Positions 26,046 through 33,070 of a stretch of DNA of 64,000 nucleotides are shown piece by piece. Location: the NCBI RefSeq assembly GCF_017309385.1, contig NZ_JAFJMJ010000001.1, positions 2,542,001 through 2,606,000 on the forward strand, written 5' to 3'. Numbering within the stretch: position 1 is the first letter of the stretch; each line of letters begins with the position of its first letter. A program made the translations under genes and the position numbers. The stretch is from Amycolatopsis sp. 195334CR. GTDB taxonomy: Bacteria; Actinomycetota; Actinomycetes; Mycobacteriales; Pseudonocardiaceae. Under the pieces are notes generated by a model. The model was not told where the DNA came from. It ran no database searches and worked only from the letters and a program-made list of their open reading frames with translations.

Positions 26046-26551
26046 ACCAGCCGCCGCAGCAGCCGTACTACGGACAACAGCCCTACGGTCAGCAGCCCTA
26101 CGGCTATCCGCCGCAGCCGCCGCCGAAGAAGAGCCGGACCGGGTTGATCATCGGGCTGGTGGTCGGGCTGGTGGTGCTGCTCGGCGGCGGCACGGTGCTG
26201 CTGGTGGTGCTGCTGAGCGACAGCGGGACCAGCGGTGATCCGCGCGAGACCGCGCAGCAGTACGTGAACGCGGTGAACAACAAGGACGCCGAGAGCATCG
26301 TGGCGCTGAGCTGCTCGCTCGGCCCGCAGTACGTGGACGGCATCCGCGAGGAGCTGACCACCAAGGGAGTCGAGATGACCCTGTCGCCGGAGGAGGGCAC
26401 CGAGTCCGCCGCCAGCGCCGGGTACTGGATCGACGGCAAGCTGGCGAACCCGGACAGCTACGAGGACGGCGAGTTGCGCTACCGTCTCAGCCTCGGCACC
26501 ACCAACGACCGCTGGTGCGTGACGCTGGGGGCGCTGGGGCTGCCTTCGTAG
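26042..26551 (+). CDS. Single-pass membrane protein with Pro/Gln/Tyr-rich N-terminus
   Basis: A 169-aa protein with a cytosolic N-terminus built of QQPY(G/Y) repeats (residues 5-24), a Lys-Lys anchor, one TM helix (about 35-57) and an extracytoplasmic domain. That domain starts ETAQQYVNAVNNKDAESI, the look of an NTF2-like/DUF4878-type fold, and has two Cys (at CSLGP and WCVTL) able to pair. GTG start overlaps the dynamin stop (GTGA). It may be a membrane partner of the GTPase. Confidence 0.75.
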   Translation: MNQPPQQPYYGQQPYGQQPYGYPPQPPPKKSRTGLIIGLVVGLVVLLGGGTVLLVVLLSDSGTSGDPRETAQQYVNAVNNKDAESIVALSCSLGPQYVDGIREELTTKGVEMTLSPEEGTESAASAGYWIDGKLANPDSYEDGELRYRLSLGTTNDRWCVTLGALGLPS

Positions 26552-26658
26552 TGACCGGCTGTTGTGCCCGGGAACCGAACCGGCCTACGGTGAGTCATAA
26601 CCGCTGAAGACAACATCCTTGAACTGCCGGGGCGACTCCTGGCGAAGGGGGAATTCCC

Positions 26659-27363
26659 GTGTGGGTCGACGAGAGCGGTGGCACCGACACCACCGACACC
26701 GCTGCCGCGGACGAGATGACGGTGACCGTCGACGGCGAGGAGTACACCGCTGACGTCAACTTCGACATGAACGAAGACGGCGTCAACGACACCGCGACGA
26801 TCGAGACCGACGACGGCGGCGTCCAGGCTTTCGTCGACACCGACGCCGATGGCGACGCCGACGAGTTCATCGAGCTGGACGCGCAGGGCGAGGTCGTCTC
26901 GCACGCGGCCTACGACGAGGCCTCCGGTGACTGGATCGATGTCAGCTCCGGCGGTACCCCCGGTGACGACACCGACCCCGGCACCCAGACCGGGAGCGAA
27001 GGCGGGATCACCGCCGACCTGCCCGAGGGTGAGGTGGAGGTCGGGCCGGCCACCGTGGACACCGACAACGACGGCATCAACGACACCGCGATCGTCGAGG
27101 ACTCCTCCGGCAACACGATCGGCTTCACCGACGTCGACGGCGACGGCGACGCCGATCTCGCCGTGGTGATCGACTCGAGCGGTGCCTCCACCACCTACGA
27201 GCACACCGGCGACGGCGAGTGGACCGAGACCGGCAGCTCCAACCTGGTCGACTCGGCCGCCGCCCCGACCAGCGACGCCGCCTGGGGCGGCGACGGCTCC
27301 CAGCCGGTGGAGGGGGTCGCCAAGATCGACTCCAGCACCGGCCAGTGGATCAGCCCCAACTGA
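26659..27363 (+). CDS. Acidic repeat protein, DUF6802-like
   Basis: A 234-aa, very acidic protein with no signal peptide or TM. Two homologous blocks carry paired Asp-rich loops: DMNEDGVNDTATI with DTDADGDADEF, and DTDNDGINDTAIV with DVDGDGDADLA. They resemble thrombospondin type-3 or dockerin-like calcium loops. GTG start after GAAGGGGGAA. It follows the dynamin operon by 107 bp and ends 35 bp before a strong terminator. Function unknown; Ca2+ binding is inferred from the loops only. Confidence 0.75.
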   Translation: MWVDESGGTDTTDTAAADEMTVTVDGEEYTADVNFDMNEDGVNDTATIETDDGGVQAFVDTDADGDADEFIELDAQGEVVSHAAYDEASGDWIDVSSGGTPGDDTDPGTQTGSEGGITADLPEGEVEVGPATVDTDNDGINDTAIVEDSSGNTIGFTDVDGDGDADLAVVIDSSGASTTYEHTGDGEWTETGSSNLVDSAAAPTSDAAWGGDGSQPVEGVAKIDSSTGQWISPN

Positions 27364-27398
27364 TCCACCCGGTTCCCGGCTCGACCGTCCTTTTCGCA

Positions 27399-27429
27399 CC
27401 GGCCCGGCGCCCTCGTGGCGCCGGGCCGG
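27399..27429 (+). terminator. Intrinsic terminator after the acidic repeat gene
   Basis: A perfect 13-bp GC stem (27399-27411 with 27417-27429), loop CTCGT, followed by TTGCTTTTCC. It lies 35 bp after the stop and closes the dynamin-region transcript. Confidence 0.85.
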
Positions 27430-27863
27430 TTGCTTTTCCGGGCCCCGCCCCGGTCTCGCGCAACTCGTGGACCACTGGTCCGCGATTCGCGGATTGCCTT
27501 GTCCTGGCAGACAATCGCGCTCCGGCGAAATCGGGCAAAACGCAGCGATAACGCGCGTTCGAGTGAGACGCAGAGCACCTTTTTCGGGTCGCGGAACCGC
27601 CCCGGACCAGGGCGGAGACAGGAAGAACTTCGCGGTTCGGCCGTTCCGGCGACAACTGAATCGATTCCCTTATCGTTCCTGTGAGAGAACCGACAGGCCA
27701 CCTCTCGGTTACTCGGCGTCCATCCGGTTACTCTCCAAGAATCCCCAATCCAGCACACCGGTTCCCGCAGCCGGTGTGCGAAGCCATTCGGTCGCCGGCG
27801 AAGGAGCCCGCCCCGGACGCAAGTTCGGTGTGTGGGCTTTTTCGTCGGAGTTCAGGAGAAGAG
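27430..27863 (+). promoter_or_regulatory. 434-bp pckG upstream region, no gene
   Basis: The stretch between the terminator and pckG is AT-richer than coding DNA and contains no ORF with plausible codon use; the open frames here end in low-complexity peptides. It should hold the pckG promoter and a long leader. I see no recognised riboswitch. CGGACCAGGGCGG-type short arms occur near 27600, but no convincing terminator/antiterminator pair. Confidence 0.5.
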
Positions 27864-29687
27864 ATGACTGCAGTAGCCATCCCCGGACTCGACGCCGCCC
27901 CGACCACGCACAGCAAGGTCCTGGCGTGGGTGCGGGAGGTCGCTGAGCTGACCACGCCCGACCGAGTGGTGTGGGTGGACGGCTCCGAGGAGGAGTCCGC
28001 GCGGATCAACGCCGAACTGGTCGAGGCGGGCACCTTCGTGCCGCTCAAGGCCAAGCCCAACTCGTTCTGGGCCGCCTCCGACCCGGACGACGTCGCGCGC
28101 GTCGAGGAGCGCACGTTCATCTGTTCCGAGCGCGAGGAAGACGCCGGGCCGACGAACAACTGGGCGCACCCCGGTGAGATGAAGGCGACCATGACCGAGC
28201 TGTACCGCGGGTGCATGCGTGGTCGCACGATGTACGTCATCCCGTTCTGCATGGGCCCGCTCGGCGACGACGACCCGAAGCTCGGCATCGAGATCACCGA
28301 CTTCGCCTACGTGGTCGCCTCGATGCGGGTGATGACCCGGATGGGGAAGGCGGCGCTGGACAAGTTCGTCACCGAGGACGGCACCGAGCGCGAGTTCGTG
28401 CCCGCGCTGCACTCGGTCGGCGCCCCGCTGAACCCGGGCGAGCAGGACGTGCCGTGGCCGTGCAACAAGACCAAGTACATCACCCACTTCCCCGAGGAGC
28501 GGATGATCTGGAGCTACGGCTCCGGCTACGGCGGCAACTCGCTGCTCGGCAAGAAGTGCTACTCGCTGCGCATCGCCTCGGTGATGGCCCGTGACGAGGG
28601 CTGGCTCGCCGAGCACATGCTGATCCTCAAGCTGATCTCGCCCGAGGACAAGGCGTACTACATCGCCGCGGCCTTCCCCAGCGCCTGCGGCAAGACCAAT
28701 CTCGCCATGCTGCAGCCGACCATTCCCGGCTGGCGCGTGGAGACCCTCGGCGACGACATCGCCTGGATGCGCTTCGGCGAGGACGGCCGCCTCTACGCGG
28801 TCAACCCCGAGTTCGGCTTCTTCGGCGTCGCGCCGGGCACCAACTGGCACACCAACCCGAACGCCATGCGCACCATCGAGCAGGGCAACTCGGTGTTCAC
28901 CAACGTCGCGCTGACCGACGACGGCGACATCTGGTGGGAGGGCATGGAGGGCACGCCCGAGCACGCCACCTCCTGGAAGCAGCAGGAGTGGACGCCGGAG
29001 TCCGACGAGAAGGCCGCCCACCCGAACTCGCGCTACTGCACGCCGATGTCGCAGTGCCCGATCCTGGCGCCGGAGTGGGACGACCCGAAGGGCGTGCCGA
29101 TCTCGGCGATCCTGTTCGGCGGCCGCCGCGCCACCACGGTGCCGCTGGTCACCGAGTCGCGCGACTGGCAGCACGGCGTGTTCATGGGCGCCACCATGTC
29201 CTCGGAGAAGACCGCCGCGGCCGCGGGCAAGGTCGGCGAGGTGCGCCGCGACCCGATGGCGATGCTGCCGTTCCTCGGCTACCACGCTGCCGACTACTTC
29301 AAGCACTGGATCTCGCTGGGCAAGGAGGCCGACGCCACCAAGCTGCCGAAGATCTTCTACGTCAACTGGTTCCGCCGCGGCGACGACAAGCGCTTCCTGT
29401 GGCCGGGATTCGGCGAGAACTCGCGCGTGCTGAAGTGGGTCATCGGCCGGATCGAGGGCCAGGCCTCGGCCACCGAGACCCCGATCGGCTTCGTGCCGAC
29501 CGCCGACGACCTGGACATCGAGGGCATCGAGGAGCCCAAGTCCGACGTCGAGGCCGCGCTGCGGGTGGACAACGAGGAGTGGCGCCAGGAGCTGCCGCTG
29601 ATCGAGGAGTGGTTCGCGAAGATCGGCGACAAGGTGCCGTCCAACCTGCACGACGAGCTGGCTTCGCTGCGTCAGCGCCTCGGCTGA
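27864..29687 (+). CDS. pckG: Phosphoenolpyruvate carboxykinase (GTP)
   Basis: A 607-aa GTP-type PEPCK: oxaloacetate + GTP to PEP + GDP + CO2, the gluconeogenic or anaplerotic node. Diagnostic segments are FPSACGKTN (kinase-1 P-loop, about 271-279), the substrate loop region [24 protein letters not shown] (metal Asp) and [12 protein letters not shown]. Length matches the family. ATG at 27864 after AGGAGAAG; the 60 in-frame codons upstream are leader. Monocistronic, closed by a strong terminator. Confidence 0.97.
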   Translation: MTAVAIPGLDAAPTTHSKVLAWVREVAELTTPDRVVWVDGSEEESARINAELVEAGTFVPLKAKPNSFWAASDPDDVARVEERTFICSEREEDAGPTNNWAHPGEMKATMTELYRGCMRGRTMYVIPFCMGPLGDDDPKLGIEITDFAYVVASMRVMTRMGKAALDKFVTEDGTEREFVPALHSVGAPLNPGEQDVPWPCNKTKYITHFPEERMIWSYGSGYGGNSLLGKKCYSLRIASVMARDEGWLAEHMLILKLISPEDKAYYIAAAFPSACGKTNLAMLQPTIPGWRVETLGDDIAWMRFGEDGRLYAVNPEFGFFGVAPGTNWHTNPNAMRTIEQGNSVFTNVALTDDGDIWWEGMEGTPEHATSWKQQEWTPESDEKAAHPNSRYCTPMSQCPILAPEWDDPKGVPISAILFGGRRATTVPLVTESRDWQHGVFMGATMSSEKTAAAAGKVGEVRRDPMAMLPFLGYHAADYFKHWISLGKEADATKLPKIFYVNWFRRGDDKRFLWPGFGENSRVLKWVIGRIEGQASATETPIGFVPTADDLDIEGIEEPKSDVEAALRVDNEEWRQELPLIEEWFAKIGDKVPSNLHDELASLRQRLG

Positions 29688-29699
29688 GGTACCCGAGCT

Positions 29700-29734
29700 G
29701 AAAACGGCCCGCCTGCTCCAGGCGGGCCGTTTTC
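29700..29734 (+). terminator. pckG intrinsic terminator
   Basis: A perfect 16-bp stem (29700-29715 with 29719-29734) with loop CTC; the right arm ends in GTTTTC, giving the U-tract. It starts 12 bp after the pckG stop. The A-rich left arm would let it work in both directions. Confidence 0.92.
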
Positions 29735-29767
29735 GCGTTCCGGGGCAACCCCGTTGATTGTCGGCCT

Positions 29768-29809
29768 GAATAGCCCTTTTGGACATATTTTCGGCCAAAA
29801 GGGCTATTC
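29768..29809. repeat. 15-bp-arm hairpin between pckG terminator and ABC gene
   Basis: GAATAGCCCTTTTGG (29768-29782) is the exact reverse complement of 29795-29809, with a 12-nt AT-rich loop. It ends 35 bp before the ATG of the ABC ATPase, so it is in that gene's leader or promoter, unlike a terminator. It could be an operator, an attenuator or a dispersed repeat. Confidence 0.6.
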
Positions 29810-29844
29810 GATTCCGACTCCAGAATCGCGAGTATGGTCGGCCC

Positions 29845-30459
29845 ATGGGGATCATCACCGAATCCATGGGAATCCGCGTGGGCAGGCAATGGCTGTTCCG
29901 CGGGCTCGACTGCGCGGTGGGTCCAGGTGAGTGCCTCGCCCTGGTCGGCCCGAACGGCGCCGGGAAATCGAGCCTGCTGCGCGTTCTTTACGGTATGCAG
30001 GCGCCCGCCGAAGGAAGGGTCGAGGTGGCCGGGAGAATTCCCGACGAGCGCAGCGTGGAGTTCCGGCGGCAGGTTTCGGTGCTGCTGGACGATTCCGACG
30101 TGTTCGCCGAACTGACCCCGGTGCAGCACATCGAACTGCTCGCCGGGAGCTTCGGTACCGAAGTGGACAGTGCGCGGTTGCTCGCGGAAGCCGGCCTCGA
30201 CGAACGGAGCGGGGTGGCCGCGGGCAGCCTGTCGGCCGGGCAGCGGCGGCGGCTGATGCTGCTGGGGGCGACCGCTCGCCCGTTCGAGGTACTGTTGCTG
30301 GACGAACCCGAGCGCGCGCTCGACGCCGACGGCCGCGACTGGCTGGCGGGACTGGTGCGGCGAGCCAAGGAGGGCGGTGCCGCGATCGTGCTGGCCACCC
30401 ACCACCAGCCCCTGCTGGAGACCGCGGAGTCGGTGATCACCCTGCCGGGCGCCGAATGA
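29845..30459 (+). CDS. ABC transporter ATP-binding protein, CcmA-like
   Basis: A compact 204-aa ATPase with Walker A GPNGAGKSSLL, signature LSAGQRRRLMLLG, Walker B VLLLDEPERALDADG and switch His in LATHHQPLL. Length and signature resemble small exporter ATPases such as CcmA. It precedes a polytopic DUF6297-like protein by 7 bp, so that protein is the likely membrane partner. ATG at 29845; the long hairpin lies immediately upstream. Confidence 0.87.
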   Translation: MGIITESMGIRVGRQWLFRGLDCAVGPGECLALVGPNGAGKSSLLRVLYGMQAPAEGRVEVAGRIPDERSVEFRRQVSVLLDDSDVFAELTPVQHIELLAGSFGTEVDSARLLAEAGLDERSGVAAGSLSAGQRRRLMLLGATARPFEVLLLDEPERALDADGRDWLAGLVRRAKEGGAAIVLATHHQPLLETAESVITLPGAE

Positions 30460-30466
30460 CCGCCGG

Positions 30467-31813
30467 ATGACCACCACGGCGACCCGGGTGCGGATCCCCG
30501 GTCGCCCGCGCTTCGGCGGGGTGTTCGCCGGGGACACCACCAGCTTCCTGGTCGTTTTCGGACTCGGCGCGCTGGGCACGGCCTTCGGCAAGCTGCCGTG
30601 GTGGCGGGAGGTCCTCCTCGGTACGGGGTCCGCTGTGGACACTGTGGACCCTTCGGTACCGGCCGCGCTGGTGCTGGTGCTGTCCGGGCTCGCCGCCCGA
30701 GCCCAGTTGCGCCGCGGGTACCGCTGGGCCGACCCGGCCGAGCTGACCTGGCTCGCGGTGGACCGCGTCCCCGTGCTCGGCGCGCGGGTCTGGCGCGTGT
30801 GGCTGGGCTGGCTGCTCGCCGTCGGGTACGCCACCACGCTCGGCGCCGCTGTCTACCGCGCGCCCGTCGAGACCTGGATCGCCGCCGGGCTGCTGCTCGC
30901 CGGGAGTTCGGCGCTGACGCTGGCGGTGGCGCGGCGCCCGGTGGAGACCGGGGTCGCGGCCGGGCCGATCGCGCTGGCCGGTGCCGGGGTGGTGGTGGCG
31001 CTGACCTCGCCGCCGCCGGAGGTGCTCTCGGCCTCCGGGGTGGTCCTGCTGCTCGTGGCGGCGGTGTTCGCCTGGGGCTCCGGTTCACCGCTGCGACCGG
31101 TCGCCGCCCGGATCGCCGGGCGGGTGGAACTGGTCGCGGCGTGGCGCGAACGGGTGGTTCGGCTCGTCGCGGTGAGTTTCCTCGATCCGCTGCTGATGCT
31201 GCCCGCCGCGCGGCCGGTGGCGGTGCGGGTTACGTCGATCTGGGGACTCGCGCTGGCCGGGGTGCTCGGCAGGCGGCGGTACGCGGTGAACGCGGTGCTG
31301 CTCGCGGTCGCCGCCGGGGTGGCCCGGTTCGCGTTCCCGGCATTGCCCGAGGTCGCGGTGGTCGCGGTGGCGGCGTACGCGGCGCTGATGCCGTTCGGCG
31401 GCGGGCTCGGCGAACTCTGGCGCGGCCCCGGCCTGCGCCGCTGGATCGACGAGCCCGACCGGCGGATCCGCGCCGCGTTCGCGCTGGTCTTCGGTGGCCT
31501 GGTGCTGGCGTGGGCGGCGGTGTTGGCGCTGGTGGTGGCGGTGCTCGGGGTGCCGGTCGGGCCCGCGGCGTGGGCGGTGCTGCCGCTCGCCGCGGCCGCG
31601 GTCCTGCGCACCGCGTCGCGACCGCCCATCAGCTACGACAACATCGGCGTCACCGACACCCCGTTCGGCCAGACCCCGGTGCGGCTGATCACCCAGGCGG
31701 TCAGGGGACCCGACCTGGCCGTGCTGGGCGCACTGCTACTCAGCGTGTCACCTTTCGGCCCGGTGGTGCTGGGGGTGATCTTGGTCCTCACCACGTGGTC
31801 CTGCCTGCGCTGA
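30467..31813 (+). CDS. Polytopic membrane protein, DUF6297-like
   Basis: A 448-aa protein with about ten TM helices, Ala/Val/Leu-rich. The soluble stretch RPPISYDNIGVTDTPFGQTPVRL lies before the last TM pair. No transport motif is visible. The tight 7-bp spacing after an ABC ATPase suggests it is that ATPase's permease. Substrate unknown. DUF6297 assignment is from memory of this gene pairing and should be confirmed. Confidence 0.72.
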   Translation: MTTTATRVRIPGRPRFGGVFAGDTTSFLVVFGLGALGTAFGKLPWWREVLLGTGSAVDTVDPSVPAALVLVLSGLAARAQLRRGYRWADPAELTWLAVDRVPVLGARVWRVWLGWLLAVGYATTLGAAVYRAPVETWIAAGLLLAGSSALTLAVARRPVETGVAAGPIALAGAGVVVALTSPPPEVLSASGVVLLLVAAVFAWGSGSPLRPVAARIAGRVELVAAWRERVVRLVAVSFLDPLLMLPAARPVAVRVTSIWGLALAGVLGRRRYAVNAVLLAVAAGVARFAFPALPEVAVVAVAAYAALMPFGGGLGELWRGPGLRRWIDEPDRRIRAAFALVFGGLVLAWAAVLALVVAVLGVPVGPAAWAVLPLAAAAVLRTASRPPISYDNIGVTDTPFGQTPVRLITQAVRGPDLAVLGALLLSVSPFGPVVLGVILVLTTWSCLR

Positions 31814-31852
31814 GCACCCGGGTTAGTCTCGGATCGGCGAAGGGAGGTCACC

Positions 31853-32443
31853 GTGGGTGGTGGGCATGCTGCGGGGACCGGGCGGCGGGCGACCACCGAG
31901 TTCCCGGCGAACTGGTCCGGGAGCCGGATCCTCGAACTGATCACCGACGTGGCCAACCGGCCGGACGAGCCGCCGCGGCGGCTGCGCAACGGCCGCTGGC
32001 GGGCGGGCGGCGTGCGCGAGGGGGTGTCCATCGTGGTGCTGGTCGAGCCGAACGGCCGGGTGCACACCGCGTTCCCGACCGCCGGGATGGGCGTGGTGCG
32101 CAATCCGGACACCGCCGCCGACCCGGCCAACCCGACCGTCGCCGACCTCACCGAGAGCCGGGTCAGCTTCTACGCCGAGAAACTGCTGGCCCAGCTGGCG
32201 AACCGGCTGGCGACCTGGGAACTGGCGCACTACCACGAGTTGTACGTCGCCGGTGAGTGGGAAGAACTGGTCGACGTGCTCGCCGCGCACCTGGTCGCCG
32301 AGCACCTGCCGCTGTCCGTGGACGAACTGGCCGACTTCGAGCGGCTGATCAACTCCTACGACATCCCGCAGGCAGGCTGCCGCTTCCTGAACGACCGCGA
32401 GCGCGTGCTCGCCGCACTGCAACCGGGACCGGTCCCGCGCTAG
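31853..32443 (+). CDS. EndoU-like nuclease-domain remnant with helical C-terminal domain
   Basis: A 196-aa protein. Residues 2-80 follow the pattern of the bacterial EndoU toxin domain after its first catalytic His: GGGHAAGTG, TEFPANWSGSRILELITDVA, EGVSIVVLVEPNGRVHTAFP and a final VVRNP. The preceding His motif of the family is absent and cannot be supplied upstream, as a stop lies 40 bp before. Residues 105-190 form a helical domain (VAGEWEELVDVL, LSVDELADFERLI) reminiscent of small immunity proteins. GTG start with GGGAGG. Not secreted. Confidence 0.6.
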   Translation: MGGGHAAGTGRRATTEFPANWSGSRILELITDVANRPDEPPRRLRNGRWRAGGVREGVSIVVLVEPNGRVHTAFPTAGMGVVRNPDTAADPANPTVADLTESRVSFYAEKLLAQLANRLATWELAHYHELYVAGEWEELVDVLAAHLVAEHLPLSVDELADFERLINSYDIPQAGCRFLNDRERVLAALQPGPVPR

Positions 32444-32457
32444 CAGCCGTGCCCGCG

Positions 32458-32724
32458 CTAGGAGACCCTGGTCAGCGGTTCGGCCGGGTCGACGGCCTCG
32501 CGCAGGGTGTCCAGCGGCAACCGGACCGCCGAGGCGATGGCGGCGACGGTGAAGAAGGCGGGCGTCGGGATGCGCCCGGTCTCGATCTTGCGCAGGGTCT
32601 CCACCGAGATCCCGGCCTCCGCGGCCACCTCGACCATGCTCCGGTCGCCCCGCGCGGCGCGCAGTTCGGCGCCGAGCCGCTCGCCGCGTACTCGCTCTGC
32701 CTCGGTCAACGGAACCCGCACCAT
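32458..32724 (-). CDS. Small XRE-family HTH regulator
   Basis: An 88-aa Cro/CI-type protein: LGAELRAARGDRSMVEVAAEAGISVETLRKIETG is a clear XRE helix-turn-helix, followed by a short C-terminal helix (SAVRLPLDTLREAV). ATG at 32724. It converges on the EndoU-like gene with a 14-bp gap, an arrangement seen for toxin-linked regulators, though its target is unknown. DnaA-box-like repeats lie 15 bp upstream of its start. Confidence 0.85.
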   Translation of the reverse strand: MVRVPLTEAERVRGERLGAELRAARGDRSMVEVAAEAGISVETLRKIETGRIPTPAFFTVAAIASAVRLPLDTLREAVDPAEPLTRVS

Positions 32725-32738
32725 GCGACCCAGCCTAC

Positions 32739-32768
32739 CTGTCCACATCACCCACAGGGTGTGGACAA
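32739..32768. promoter_or_regulatory. Pair of inverted DnaA-box-like sites
   Basis: CTGTCCACA (32739-32747, plus strand) and TTGTCCACA (32760-32768, minus strand) face each other; the second matches the actinobacterial DnaA-box consensus exactly and the first differs in one base. Between them a CACCC/GGGTG repeat extends the dyad. The site lies in the divergent gap of the XRE gene and may be an XRE operator or a DnaA-binding site. Confidence 0.5.
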
Positions 32769-32901
32769 GTCTGTGCACAGGTTGGGGGTAACTTCCCTGC
32801 AATCTGAATGACACCCAAAATCTTGTATCCGGACGCCCATCCCGCACGTCTCTCTAGTTACGGCCCCACCCGAAACCATCCCCAGGAGGAGGTCGACGGT
32901 C

Positions 32902-33063
32902 GTGATCGCAGGTTTGGCGCTGCTGGTGCTCGGGCTCGGCGTGACGCTGCTGGTACTGGCCAGCGGAGCGCTCCACCACGAACAGCCCTGCATGCGGGCG
33001 GAGAAAAGCCCCGCCGAGCGTGAACTCGGCGGGGCCCTGATCCCTCGGCCGCGGAGCGGCTGA
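32902..33063 (+). CDS. Possible 53-aa single-TM membrane protein
   Basis: GTG at 32902 preceded by a very strong AGGAGGAGGT. Residues 1-22 are a hydrophobic helix (VIAGLALLVLGLGVTLLVLA), then a short polar tail HHEQPCMRAEKSPAER. The 3' third overlaps the terminator hairpin of the opposite-strand peptidase gene, so that part may be fortuitous. The Shine-Dalgarno and hydrophobicity favour a real small gene. Confidence 0.45.
   Translation: MIAGLALLVLGLGVTLLVLASGALHHEQPCMRAEKSPAERELGGALIPRPRSG
33008..33035 (-). terminator. Intrinsic terminator of the S33 peptidase gene
   Basis: GCCCCGCCGAG (33008-33018) pairs perfectly with 33025-33035, loop CGTGAA. On the minus strand it follows the peptidase stop by 35 bp and is followed by UUUUCUCC. 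Confidence 0.85.
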
Positions 33064-33070
33064 CCAGCTG

